A stretch of 64,000 nt of DNA, from NCBI RefSeq assembly GCF_018413605.1, contig NZ_JAHCDN010000001.1:62001-126000 (forward strand), read 5' to 3'. Positions 16,634 through 25,264 of this stretch are shown one piece after another. Position numbers and translations under genes: made by a program. Every line of letters starts with the position of its first letter. The first letter of the stretch is position 1. The stretch comes from Variovorax sp. PCZ-1 (GTDB lineage: Bacteria > Pseudomonadota > Gammaproteobacteria > Burkholderiales > Burkholderiaceae_C). The notes beneath the pieces are model-generated. The model was not told where the DNA came from. It made no database searches and saw only the letters and a program-made list of their open reading frames with translations.

Positions 16634-17401
16634 ATGAGAACGCGATTGCAATCAGCCCTTCGGGCTGCAATGGTGCACTTGTTGTGCAGTGTGTTGATCG
16701 CCTTGCTTGCTGCAGTGCTGGTCTTTGGTGTTTGGTATCCCTCTCCATACGATGAGCTCGTGGGGGGGCGTGGCCTGTTTACTTTGATCGTGATCGTTGA
16801 TCTGGTGTGTGGCCCCATACTAACCTTGGTGCTATTCGATCCTGCTAAATCAAAGCGTAAATGGTATTTTGATTTGAGCCTCATTGTTGTTATGCAGCTC
16901 GCAGCCTTGCTTTACGGCTTAGCGCAAGTTGCGGCAGCAAGGCCAGTCTTTTTGGCTTTTGAAGGCAATCGCTTTCGTGTCGTTCAGGCGATCGATGTAG
17001 ATGCTAACGATCTTGCTCAAGCGCCCACCCATCTACAGTCACTGAGCTACCAAGGTCCGCGTTTGATTGGCGCTCGCCTGTCTAAGTCAACTGACGCAGA
17101 CTTCTTGACCAGTTTGAACCAATCCATGCAGGGGCGCCATCCATCTTTTCGGCCATCGCGATGGACCGACTATTCAGAGCAATCACAAGCCCTGCGCGAG
17201 CAACTTGAACCATTGAAGAAGTTGCGCGAAAAAAATCCATCGAAGACGGACACATTAAATGCCGCAATCTCTGCAACAGGCTTGCCCGAAAACAGATTGG
17301 GTTACGTGCCCTTAGTGCGAGAGCCCATCACGGATTGGGTGGTCATCGTTGATAGGCAAACTGCTATGCCCGTAGCATATTTGCACATGGATGGTTGGTA
17401 A
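16634..17401 (+). CDS. Type IV pilin accessory protein (TfpX/TfpZ family)
   Basis: 255 residues from the ATG at 16634; the longer open frame reads back through pilin DNA and is spurious. Three membrane segments lie in the first 100 residues (VHLLCSVLIALLAAVLVFG, LFTLIVIVDLVCGPILTLVL, LIVVMQLAALLYGL), then a periplasmic or cytoplasmic domain. The motif VWYPSPYDELVGGRGLF is typical of TfpX/TfpZ proteins, which in Pseudomonas aid surface display of particular pilin alleles and are encoded beside pilA. The ribosome-binding site is weak. Confidence 0.85.
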   Translation: MRTRLQSALRAAMVHLLCSVLIALLAAVLVFGVWYPSPYDELVGGRGLFTLIVIVDLVCGPILTLVLFDPAKSKRKWYFDLSLIVVMQLAALLYGLAQVAAARPVFLAFEGNRFRVVQAIDVDANDLAQAPTHLQSLSYQGPRLIGARLSKSTDADFLTSLNQSMQGRHPSFRPSRWTDYSEQSQALREQLEPLKKLREKNPSKTDTLNAAISATGLPENRLGYVPLVREPITDWVVIVDRQTAMPVAYLHMDGW

Positions 17402-17450
17402 GCTATTGGCATTTCAAACCTATCAATAACAGAGAAGTTAAAACAATTTC

Positions 17451-18929
17451 ATGCCGCAGCATCGTTTCTTAATGCTTATCTCTGTCGTGTTGATGGCCGC
17501 ACCTTGGCTTTGGCCTTTCCTTCTTGGCCCGCTGCCTGCGATGCTGCCTGACCTATTGGCTTGGGCGGTAGCGGCAATCTTGTTGTGCTTATTACCAAGT
17601 TTGGGCCATCGAAAACTAGAGGCGATTGCTTGGGGCTGGCTGATTGCTGCCGTGCTGAACGCAGTCATTGCCTTGTTGCAATACTTCGATTTAGAAAACT
17701 CGCTCCATCCGTGGTTGGTTTATGCTGAACCTGGCATCGCTTATGGAAATATTCAACAAGCGAATTTGCTGGCAACCCTGCTGAGCGTCGGACTGTTATC
17801 ACTGATCCATCTGATCTATGTCGGGCGAATAAAAACTTGGCTTGCAGTCCTGTTTGGTGTGAGCTTGATGCTTGGGCATGCAGTGGCCGCCTCTCGTACT
17901 GGATTGATTGAGTTGCTTTGTGTCGTTGCGCTGCTGCTGTATTGGCGGCCCTGGGCAGTGAACAAAATGATGCCTTGGCTGCTTGCCGGGGCGGCGGTTT
18001 TATTGGTGGCTGGTTCGGTTTTTCCTTATATTCTTGAGACGTTCTATGACGTGGAAGTGGCGCGTCGGCTTTTGTTTCGTATATCTCTAGCGAGCAGTTG
18101 CCAGAGTCGCTTGGTGATTTGGTCGAATGTCATTGAACTGATCCAAATGCGCCCATGGACAGGTTGGGGATGGGATGGGCTTTTGTATGCGCACTATATT
18201 CAGCCGATGGAGGGTGAGCGCGCTTGTATAAAGCTCTCAAATGCACACAACTTATTTTTGCAGCTGGCGGTTGAATATGGTGTGCCGTTCGCAGCCGGCA
18301 TATTTCTATTTTTATTGTGGACACTGTGGCGATTCAAGCCGTGGCGTGCCCAGCAAGCCAGCGAGCGGCTAGGCTGGTCAGTTTTATTGATGATTGGTTT
18401 CCATAGCCTGGTTGAATTTCCGCTTTGGTTTGGTTATTTTCAATTGATGTTTGGTTTGGCGCTCGTTCTCATATTTAGCTCTCAAACGGGTGTTCTTCAG
18501 TCCCAGGAAAATGCTGTGTTAGTCAGGATGAGATGGATGTTGGCTACCTTTTCTCTTTCTATTCTGGCGCTTTTAGCTTTGGATTATCACCGCGCAAGCC
18601 AGCTCTATTTACCACCACAATTTCGCTCCAAATGGTACGGCCCAGATGTGATGAAAACTGCACAAGGCTCCGTCTTGTTTAAATCTCATGCACTTATCGG
18701 ACAAGTACTTCAAATCCCAATAACAAAAGCAAACGCAGAGCTCATGCTAGAGGCGGCGCAGCAAGCCTTAAGAATAGCGCCCGATTCACGCATCATTCGT
18801 AGACTATTGCAAGCGGCGACAATTGCTGGCCGCGAAGACTTGGTCAAACTTCACACGATGAGATACAAAGCTGCATGGCCTAAAGAGTATGAAGAATGGC
18901 GTATCTTGCAATCTACCGAACAAAAGTGA
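17451..18929 (+). CDS. PglL/PilO-type O-oligosaccharyltransferase, copy 1
   Basis: 492 residues with 10-12 membrane segments. Motifs of the Wzy/PglL superfamily are present: YGNIQQANLLATLL near residue 100, AASRTGLIEL, GWGWDGLLYAHY, SNAHNLFLQLAVEYGVP in the large periplasmic loop, and HSLVEFPLWFGYF. Such enzymes move a lipid-linked glycan onto serine or threonine of pilin. The position next to the pilin genes supports pilin as target. About 50 bp follow the accessory gene, so these may be cotranscribed. Confidence 0.85.
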   Translation: MPQHRFLMLISVVLMAAPWLWPFLLGPLPAMLPDLLAWAVAAILLCLLPSLGHRKLEAIAWGWLIAAVLNAVIALLQYFDLENSLHPWLVYAEPGIAYGNIQQANLLATLLSVGLLSLIHLIYVGRIKTWLAVLFGVSLMLGHAVAASRTGLIELLCVVALLLYWRPWAVNKMMPWLLAGAAVLLVAGSVFPYILETFYDVEVARRLLFRISLASSCQSRLVIWSNVIELIQMRPWTGWGWDGLLYAHYIQPMEGERACIKLSNAHNLFLQLAVEYGVPFAAGIFLFLLWTLWRFKPWRAQQASERLGWSVLLMIGFHSLVEFPLWFGYFQLMFGLALVLIFSSQTGVLQSQENAVLVRMRWMLATFSLSILALLALDYHRASQLYLPPQFRSKWYGPDVMKTAQGSVLFKSHALIGQVLQIPITKANAELMLEAAQQALRIAPDSRIIRRLLQAATIAGREDLVKLHTMRYKAAWPKEYEEWRILQSTEQK

Positions 18930-19021
18930 TTGCTCTAAGTGTCGGATCTAGCGAATGCGATGACACAACGATCTCGTAGACTATCGCTTGAGTTGAGCTA
19001 CAAATATTGATTCAATTTACC

Positions 19022-20515
19022 ATGACACTTCCTAGATCGATAGGATATGTTTTTGTACTCATCATTCCTTGGTTGTGGGGATATGAATATGGACCTTCTC
19101 AGAGCTTGATGCCTTGGGTATTGGCGATGCTTGGATTAACCATTGCTTTGCTTGATCTTCATCGTAACAGCCGCTGCTTCCAGCTCTCGTTACTTCTGGC
19201 CGCGTCTATCAGCGTGGCTATTGCAACACTACAGTTTGTTGGTGTATCAAATCAATTTGTACCTTGGGTTTCGGAGTCTGCAGAAGGGCAGGCCTATGCG
19301 AATCTTCGGCAACGTAATCTGTTTGCTAGCCTCTGTGTGATGGGGTGGCTTGCTCTATTGCTAGGATTCAGGGATCGACTAGTAAAGCCAAGCTTGAGTA
19401 CGGGGCAAGACAGCAATGGGTCGATTTGGAGGCTAGTGATTTGGGTGCTAACTGCTTGGGCAGCTTGGGGTCTGGCGATGTCTTCCTCTCGAACCGGTGC
19501 ATTACAGTGGCTAACCATCGTGGCGCTGATATTCATGTGGCGCAAATCGCTTCAGGAAGTGACAGTAAGGTTCGTCTTAGGTGGCATTGCTTGGTATGCA
19601 TTGTGGGTGTCCGCGATGCCGTGGGTGGTGAGCTCGCTAAATAATGAATCAATTGGATTGCTTTCACGCATCAATGACACCAATGCGTTTTCTCGCATCG
19701 ATTTGTGGAGTAATGTTTTGGAGTTAATCTGGCGTGAACCGCTGTTAGGCCATGGTTGGCGTTCGTTGGCTTATGTGCATTACAGCTCGGATTTTTCTGG
19801 GGCGCGGTTTATGGAGATGCTGGATAACGCGCATAACTTGCCTTTGCATTTGGCCGTGGAGCTGGGGCTGCCTGTGGCTCTTGGATTTTGTGGTCTGGTG
19901 GGGTGGTTGATTTGGAAGAACAAGCCCTGGGCCGAAACGCGGCTTGATCGGCAGTTGGCTTGGGGGGTGCTCTTGGTGATCGGGATTCACAGCATGCTGG
20001 AATATCCGCTGTGGTATGGGCCGTTCTTTATGACGGCTGTGATATGCATCGGGATTTTGTGCGGAGATTTATGGCGAAATTGGCTGATCGCCGGCACAGA
20101 TTCTGCGCGAAGTGCTATTCAATTAGGAGTACGTAGTTTTGCAATCCTGCTCTTGGTGGCTACGGGATTTGTGGCGTTTGATTACCACCGTGTGAGCCAG
20201 ATTTATTTGCAACCAGATCAGAGGAGCGCTTGGTATGCCGCTGATCCGCTAGGTGCTGCGAAGCAGAGTGTGTTTTTCCAAAGCCACGCAAAGTTTGCGG
20301 AGTTGCAAATCACACCTCTGTCTCGCGAGAGTGCACCACGTGTGTTGGAGTTGTCGAGCGAGTTGGTGCGCTGGTCGCCTGAGCCGCGCATCATTGAAAA
20401 ATTGATTGAATCAAGCGTGATGTTGGGGCTGGACGATGTGGCTGCGTTTCACTTGAAGCGCTATCGCATTGCTTACCCGCATGCTTATGCGTTATGGGCT
20501 AAGAAGCCTGGGTAA
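19022..20515 (+). CDS. PglL/PilO-type O-oligosaccharyltransferase, copy 2
   Basis: 497 residues from the ATG at 19022 (a TTG at 19007 is possible). It has the same motif order as copy 1: AYANLRQRNLFASLC, SSSRTGALQW, GHGWRSLAYVHY, DNAHNLPLHLAVELGLP, HSMLEYPLWYGPFF. The two proteins are clearly related along their length but well diverged, so this is an older duplication than that of the pilins. A palindromic element encodes residues 355-369 (LIAGTDSARSAIQLG), between a membrane segment and the C-terminal domain. Confidence 0.84.
   Translation: MTLPRSIGYVFVLIIPWLWGYEYGPSQSLMPWVLAMLGLTIALLDLHRNSRCFQLSLLLAASISVAIATLQFVGVSNQFVPWVSESAEGQAYANLRQRNLFASLCVMGWLALLLGFRDRLVKPSLSTGQDSNGSIWRLVIWVLTAWAAWGLAMSSSRTGALQWLTIVALIFMWRKSLQEVTVRFVLGGIAWYALWVSAMPWVVSSLNNESIGLLSRINDTNAFSRIDLWSNVLELIWREPLLGHGWRSLAYVHYSSDFSGARFMEMLDNAHNLPLHLAVELGLPVALGFCGLVGWLIWKNKPWAETRLDRQLAWGVLLVIGIHSMLEYPLWYGPFFMTAVICIGILCGDLWRNWLIAGTDSARSAIQLGVRSFAILLLVATGFVAFDYHRVSQIYLQPDQRSAWYAADPLGAAKQSVFFQSHAKFAELQITPLSRESAPRVLELSSELVRWSPEPRIIEKLIESSVMLGLDDVAAFHLKRYRIAYPHAYALWAKKPG
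20082..20130 (-). repeat. Dispersed palindromic element inside oligosaccharyltransferase copy 2
   Basis: Reverse copy, GCCGGCACAGATTCTGCGCG then GTGCTATTCAATTAGG. It encodes AGTDSARSAIQLG. This orientation and frame give the AG-x-(D/E)-SAQ/R-SAI peptide also seen in the udg, purL and purK copies. Confidence 0.8.
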
Positions 20516-20517
20516 AT

Positions 20518-21384
20518 TTACCAGCGCGCTTTGATTTTGTTGTAGGCGTTTTCGCCGAGTAAGTTGTGTGCACGGGGTGTGATGTGGCGATCGTCTGCGA
20601 AGAGGTAGACGCCGTAGCTTGGATTAGCGTTAGCTGCAGTGCAAGCGGAGGCGACACCTGGGCATGCCACGGCCGTAGCATTACCGCCCCCGCCGAGGTT
20701 GCTGGGGGTGGTGTAGAGGGTGGTGACGTAGGCTTCATTGTCAATGAGGAGTACGCTGTTGGTGACGTTGGCCAAGCCGATCTTGAGGCCATCGTTGAAG
20801 GCTCGGGTGGCGGCTGTGAAGCCAGCAGCGCGGCCTCGTGTGGCGGCGAAAGGTGTTTTGCCGAGATCGGGTGAGTTGGCGATGACAACATGTTTGCCGT
20901 TGGCTGCAGTCAGTCGCAGCACCTGTAATGCGAGTGCGCGGCCTGCGGCGTCAGCGGCGATGGCCAGGGCTGAGTCGGTGGCGTTCGCAGGATCAATGGC
21001 TAAGGCAGCCAACTCAGACACGCCGGCATCAATGATGAGGAGATCGCTAGCACCGATAGTGTTCGCGGCGAGGAAGGTGGTGATTTGGTTGGCGATAGAG
21101 TTTGCGCCTGAGATGCGTGCGCCGTTTTGCGCAAAGCCGAGGCCTCCTGAGACCTGAGCTGTGATCGTCTTGCCATAGCTGGTTGCCACGCGCTCGACCC
21201 AAATATTCACGGTGCCGTCATTCACTGTCATTTTCGCGCCGGGTGTGAGATCAGACCAACCATCCCCAAAACTGATCACGCGTGAGGGGTTGAGCGGCTC
21301 AAAGGTGGAGCCGGAGCCACAGGCTGCTAGCAGCAGTGTGCAGCCGAGGGTGATGCAGGAGAGGAGGCGGTGCAAGGCAGACAT
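20518..21384 (-). CDS. GDSL/SGNH-like lipoprotein with altered nucleophile motif
   Basis: 288 residues with lipobox LLLAACGS, so probably anchored in the outer membrane. The SGNH block I reads VISFGDGWSDLTPG where active members have FGDSLSD: the catalytic serine position is glycine. The block V Asp-x-x-His is kept (FADDRHITPRAH). Either a nearby serine (WSD) serves or the protein is a non-catalytic relative. It is convergent with the oligosaccharyltransferase, 2 bp apart. Confidence 0.75.
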   Translation of the reverse strand: MSALHRLLSCITLGCTLLLAACGSGSTFEPLNPSRVISFGDGWSDLTPGAKMTVNDGTVNIWVERVATSYGKTITAQVSGGLGFAQNGARISGANSIANQITTFLAANTIGASDLLIIDAGVSELAALAIDPANATDSALAIAADAAGRALALQVLRLTAANGKHVVIANSPDLGKTPFAATRGRAAGFTAATRAFNDGLKIGLANVTNSVLLIDNEAYVTTLYTTPSNLGGGGNATAVACPGVASACTAANANPSYGVYLFADDRHITPRAHNLLGENAYNKIKARW

Positions 21385-21435
21385 GATACGAACTTAAAAA
21401 GAAAACAGACTCTATCTTAACCGCGCCGCTTTGCC

Positions 21436-22473
21436 TCAAGCAGCAGCGCGCTGAAGGCGATCCCGCACACCATCCCAAGCAGCATCTTCGGGAACGGTTT
21501 CGACCCAGATCAGGCGCACGTTTTGGGCATCGAATTCGCGCAGCACGGCAAAGAGCTGCTGCGCGGTGCTCATCGCGTCTTGCGGCATGCGGCGCAGGAT
21601 GATATGAGTGCTTTTGGCTTGGAGCGGCGCTCTGGCGTAGACGGCGATGTTTTTGCCTTCGCTGCCTAGGAGATCAAGCGCGGTTTGCAGGGTTTTGGCA
21701 TCCATCAATCGCAACGGTGCTCGCGGTGCGTAGTGCGAAGCCAGTGTACCGGAGGCTCTGGGGGCGGGTTGCTGAAGATCGCTCTTTTGAGTAGTTTTCG
21801 GAGTATTTTCAGCATCTTGCCGGCGTGTATCCTGCGCAGAATGCTCATTATTTGATAGCAAAGCCTGCCCCATTGCAGCCTCAAGCTGCGCTGGCGTGAG
21901 CACACCGGGGCGCAGCAACACGGGTGCGCCGCGTGTGCAGTCGATGATGGTGGACTCGATGCCGACATCGCATGCGCCACCATCGAGCACGGGCACAGCA
22001 TCGCCAAACTCGGCCCTCACATGTGCCGCTGTGGTGGGGCTGACTTTACCGAATTTGTTGGCGCTGGGGGCGGATACGCCCATGACACCGAGCTTGGCGC
22101 ATTCTGCAAGCAGCTCGCGCGCAACAGGATGAGCCGGGCAGCGCAGGCCAATCGAATCTTGCCCACCTGCACTTGCGCTTGCAACGCCGCTCTTACGCGG
22201 CACGATGACGGTCAGCGGCCCTGGCCAAAAAGCGGTCATCAAGCGTTGCGCAAAATCTGGGATCGCGCAAGCAAAGTGCAAAGCCGACGCGGCATCACTG
22301 ACATGCACGATCAGCGGATGATCTGCTGGCCGGCCCTTGGCTGCGAAGATTTTGGCGACTGCAGCATCGCTTGCAGCGTTAGCGCCGAGGCCATACACCG
22401 TCTCGGTGGGAAAGGCGAGTAGCTCGCCAGCGGCAATGCGCTTGGCCCCATCCAGCACACTCAAATCAGCCAT
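21436..22473 (-). CDS. L-threonylcarbamoyladenylate synthase (Sua5)
   Basis: 345 residues from the ATG at 22473; an ATG at 22488 overlapping purK is the alternative. The YrdC domain (AAGELLAFPTETVYGLGANA, KGRPADHPLIVHV, SIGLRCPAHP) makes threonylcarbamoyl-AMP for tRNA t6A. The C-terminal Sua5 domain starts near ASGTLASHYAPRAP. A palindromic element sits in the linker between the domains. TsaB, a later enzyme of the same pathway, is encoded at 40852-41613 and carries the same element. Confidence 0.9.
   Translation of the reverse strand: MADLSVLDGAKRIAAGELLAFPTETVYGLGANAASDAAVAKIFAAKGRPADHPLIVHVSDAASALHFACAIPDFAQRLMTAFWPGPLTVIVPRKSGVASASAGGQDSIGLRCPAHPVARELLAECAKLGVMGVSAPSANKFGKVSPTTAAHVRAEFGDAVPVLDGGACDVGIESTIIDCTRGAPVLLRPGVLTPAQLEAAMGQALLSNNEHSAQDTRRQDAENTPKTTQKSDLQQPAPRASGTLASHYAPRAPLRLMDAKTLQTALDLLGSEGKNIAVYARAPLQAKSTHIILRRMPQDAMSTAQQLFAVLREFDAQNVRLIWVETVPEDAAWDGVRDRLQRAAA
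21815..21861 (-). repeat. Dispersed palindromic element inside sua5
   Basis: Reverse copy, TTGCCGGCGTGTATCCTGCG then ATGCTCATTATTTGATAGCA. It encodes LLSNNEHSAQDTRRQDA in the interdomain linker, a third reading frame compared with the other insertions. Confidence 0.75.
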
Positions 22474-22477
22474 GATC

Positions 22478-23701
22478 TCAAGCGACATCCAGCATCGTGG
22501 GCGAATAGGGGAGGCCAAGAGTCTGCGCTACTTCCTGCGCTACGCTGCCTGCGATTTCGGGGTTAGAGCCGGTAATCGTGATGTGCCCCATTTTGCGACC
22601 TTTGCGTGCACCGGCTTTGCCATACAAATGCAAAGAAACGCCAGGCAAAGCCAGTACAGCAGCCCAGTCTGGCGTGGTCTCGTTGCCCGCTTCGTCCAAC
22701 CAGATATCGCCCAATAAATTCAACATCACACTGCTGGCCAATTGCACAGGTTGCGCCAAAGGCAAGCCGCAAAGCGTGCGCACTTGCAACTCAAACTGCG
22801 ACACGCTAGAGCCCTCGATGCTCCAATGCCCGCTGTTGTGTGGGCGCGGTGCAATTTCGTTGACGCGAAGCTCACTCGCATCGCTCACGCCACCAGCGGC
22901 ATCCTTGAGGATGAAAAATTCTACGCACAACACGCCGATGTACTGCAATTGCTCTGCTATTAATTTCGCAGCACTCTGCGCAGATTCTATAACGGCGAAC
23001 GGCAGATTTCCTTCGTAAATCTCGCTGCTGGCTAAGATGCCATCGACGTGCACATTGCGAGCCACAGGCAGTGTCACCACTTGCTCATCTGCATTGCGCG
23101 CGAGCACCACAGAGCATTCGGCAGCCAGAGGCGCAAGTTGCTCCAACACGCAGGGCACGCCGCCCAATTGCTTGAATGCGATACTGGCTTGCGAGCGTGT
23201 GCTGACCTTCACTTGGCCTTTGCCGTCGTAGCCTAGCGTCGCAGTTTTGAGCAAACCGGGAAAGCACTCGTCGGGCGCACCGGTGATGTCGATCATCTTT
23301 TCCACGGCAATGAAAGGCACTGGCCCTGCATGTGCATTGCCAGAAGCTTTAGCCGCTTGTGCGAGCATGGTTTTTTCTTCGATACGGTTTTGCGCAATCG
23401 CTACACAATCTGCGCTGGGCGATACCACGCGTTGGCTGCCCAGCGTCACCATCGCAGGCGCAGACACATTCTCAAACTCTGTGGTGATCGCCGCGCAGCG
23501 CTGCATGAGTTGAGCCAGTGCAGCTTCATCATCAGTGCCGCCTTGGATGTGATAGTGCGCCACGGCACCCGCCGAGCTGATCGGGTCTTTATCGAGCACA
23601 GCCGTGAAATAACCCATGCGCTGCGCTGCCTGCACAAACATCTTGCCCAACTGACCACCGCCGAGCACGCCCAGAGTAGCGCCAGGGAGAATCGTGCTCA
23701 T
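22478..23701 (-). CDS. purK: 5-(carboxyamino)imidazole ribonucleotide synthase
   Basis: 407 residues, ATP-grasp enzyme. It carboxylates AIR with ATP and bicarbonate in purine synthesis. The N-terminal motif is LGVLGGGQLGKM; the ATP-grasp region is LLKTATLGYDGKGQ and EFFILKDAAGG; the C-terminal metal loop is NEIAPRPHNSGHW. It overlaps purE by four bases. A palindromic element encodes part of AVIESAQSAAKLIAEQL, ahead of the conserved IGVLCVEFF strand. Confidence 0.95.
   Translation of the reverse strand: MSTILPGATLGVLGGGQLGKMFVQAAQRMGYFTAVLDKDPISSAGAVAHYHIQGGTDDEAALAQLMQRCAAITTEFENVSAPAMVTLGSQRVVSPSADCVAIAQNRIEEKTMLAQAAKASGNAHAGPVPFIAVEKMIDITGAPDECFPGLLKTATLGYDGKGQVKVSTRSQASIAFKQLGGVPCVLEQLAPLAAECSVVLARNADEQVVTLPVARNVHVDGILASSEIYEGNLPFAVIESAQSAAKLIAEQLQYIGVLCVEFFILKDAAGGVSDASELRVNEIAPRPHNSGHWSIEGSSVSQFELQVRTLCGLPLAQPVQLASSVMLNLLGDIWLDEAGNETTPDWAAVLALPGVSLHLYGKAGARKGRKMGHITITGSNPEIAGSVAQEVAQTLGLPYSPTMLDVA
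22951..23003 (+). repeat. Dispersed palindromic element inside purK
   Basis: Forward copy on the plus strand, CTGCTATTAATTTCGCAGCA then GCGCAGATTCTATAACGGC. It is read antisense in purK as AVIESAQSAAKLIAEQ. The right-hand GCCGGC box is changed to AACGGC. Confidence 0.7.
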
Positions 23702-24189
23702 ACGCCCACCTTCATATCTGTCGCGGCCTTCGTTTGCGCCGCACGGAAATCATTCAATTTTTTCGCCAGCGTAGCATCCTGCAAAGCCAGCATCGCCACT
23801 GCAAACAAAGCCGCATTTGCTGCGCCTGCTGAGCCAATCGCAAAAGTTGCGACTGGAATTCCCTTGGGCATTTGCACAATCGAATGCAGCGAATCGACAC
23901 CTTGCAGGTGCTTGGAAGCCACGGGCACGCCGAGTACGGGTACCGTCGTTTTTGCAGCCAGCATGCCTGGCAAATGTGCTGCACCGCCCGCACCAGCAAT
24001 GATGGCTTGTAGGCCACGGCCAGAGGCGCTTTCCGCGTAAGCAAACATAGCATCCGGCATGCGATGGGCGGAGACGACTCGGCATTCATGAGGAACACCA
24101 AAATCTGTGAGAATCTGCGCAGCGTGTTGCATCGTGTCCCAATCCGAGTTGGAACCCATCACCACACCGATTTTGATTGTTGCTGTCAT
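23698..24189 (-). CDS. purE: N5-carboxyaminoimidazole ribonucleotide mutase
   Basis: 163 residues. It moves the carboxyl group made by PurK to give CAIR. The diagnostic motifs VVMGSNSDWDTM, VVSAHRMPD, IAGAGGAAHLPGM and VLGVPVASKHLQG are all present. First gene of a purE-purK-sua5 run with ATGA overlap into purK. Confidence 0.96.
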   Translation of the reverse strand: MTATIKIGVVMGSNSDWDTMQHAAQILTDFGVPHECRVVSAHRMPDAMFAYAESASGRGLQAIIAGAGGAAHLPGMLAAKTTVPVLGVPVASKHLQGVDSLHSIVQMPKGIPVATFAIGSAGAANAALFAVAMLALQDATLAKKLNDFRAAQTKAATDMKVGV

Positions 24190-24247
24190 CCTTGGATTGT
24201 AAGCAACAGCCCCTATCTACTTGTATACCCACAAATTAGCCACTGCC

Positions 24248-25159
24248 ATGATTGACGTGACCCTTGCCAATTTCGAGACTGAAGTCGTCGAAGCCTCCAA
24301 CACCACTCCCGTGCTGCTCGATTTCTGGGCACCTTGGTGCGGCCCTTGCAAAACCATCGGCCCGATGCTGGAAAAGCTAGAACTGGAGTATGCAGGCCGC
24401 TTCAAGCTCGTCAAAATCGATTCCGACCAAGAGCAGCAGCTCGCCTCCGCTTTCGGCATCCGCAGTATTCCCACTTGTATCTTGATGATCAACGGTCAGC
24501 CGGTCGATGGTTTCATGGGCGCATTGCCTGAGAGCCAACTCAAAGCTTTTCTCGATAAGCACTTGCCGGCCGCTGAAGAGCAGCCTGCGGCAGTGGAAGA
24601 GGAGCCTGAGCAAGAAGCCACTGCGCAAGACCAGCTCAGCGCGCTCAAAGAGGCTCTGGACAAAGCGCCCGATGACGATAACGCACGGTTCAACTACATC
24701 CAAGCGCTGCTGTTGTCTGGCGATGTGGCAGCAGCTCACATCATCTTCAAGCCAGCACTTCCCAAAGTGAGTGTGGTGCGCCGCTATGAAAGCATACAGA
24801 TGCTGTTAGATGCTATGAATTCAGTAGCTGCTCGCGAAGATATCACGCCGGCGAAAGCCATATTTGATGCAAAAATCGCTGCGAACAAACGCGATTTCTC
24901 TGCGCGATTCACATTCGCCCAAGCTCTGATCGCAGCTGGCCAATACACCGCTGCCATGGACGAACTTCTGGAAATCCTCATGCGCGACAAGCTCTGGGAC
25001 AAAGAAGGCGGCGCAGAAGGCAAAGCGCGCAAACTCTACATCGCCGTGCTCGATCTGATTGAGCAGCCCAAACCCAAAATGCCTGAAGGCCAAATTCCAC
25101 CCGATGATCCAGTGGTGGCCACGTATCGTCGGCGCTTGAGCTCAGTGGTTTTGAGCTAA
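24248..25159 (+). CDS. CnoX/YbbN-type thioredoxin-TPR co-chaperone
   Basis: 303 residues from the ATG at 24248. The thioredoxin domain (about 1-110) has an intact CGPC site (FWAPWCGPCKTIGP); E. coli CnoX has lost one cysteine, so this form may be redox-active. The C-terminal two thirds are TPR-like helices (DQLSALKEALDKAPDDDNARF onward). The family protects chaperonin clients during oxidative stress. The palindromic element at 24808 encodes LDAMNSVAAREDITPAKA between helices. Confidence 0.85.
   Translation: MIDVTLANFETEVVEASNTTPVLLDFWAPWCGPCKTIGPMLEKLELEYAGRFKLVKIDSDQEQQLASAFGIRSIPTCILMINGQPVDGFMGALPESQLKAFLDKHLPAAEEQPAAVEEEPEQEATAQDQLSALKEALDKAPDDDNARFNYIQALLLSGDVAAAHIIFKPALPKVSVVRRYESIQMLLDAMNSVAAREDITPAKAIFDAKIAANKRDFSARFTFAQALIAAGQYTAAMDELLEILMRDKLWDKEGGAEGKARKLYIAVLDLIEQPKPKMPEGQIPPDDPVVATYRRRLSSVVLS
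24808..24859 (+). repeat. Dispersed palindromic element inside cnoX-like gene
   Basis: Forward copy, GATGCTATGAATTCAGTAGC then CACGCCGGCGAAAGCC. It encodes DAMNSVAAREDITPAKA. The middle box is CTCGCGAAGAT, drifted from GCGCAGATT. Confidence 0.7.
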
Positions 25160-25203
25160 TTGCGCTTGCACACAAGACAGTCAGAAACAGCAAGACTTAA
25201 AAC

Positions 25204-25245
25204 AACGCCGTCAAAGACACGTGTCTTTGACGGCGTTTTTTTTTG
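25204..25245. terminator. Bidirectional intrinsic terminator
   Basis: A perfect stem (AACGCCGTCAAAGACAC and its complement) is followed by nine T residues. It lies between the convergent cnoX-like and glycine-zipper genes and can serve both. Confidence 0.93.
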
Positions 25246-25264
25246 AATTTGGATATTTTGATGA

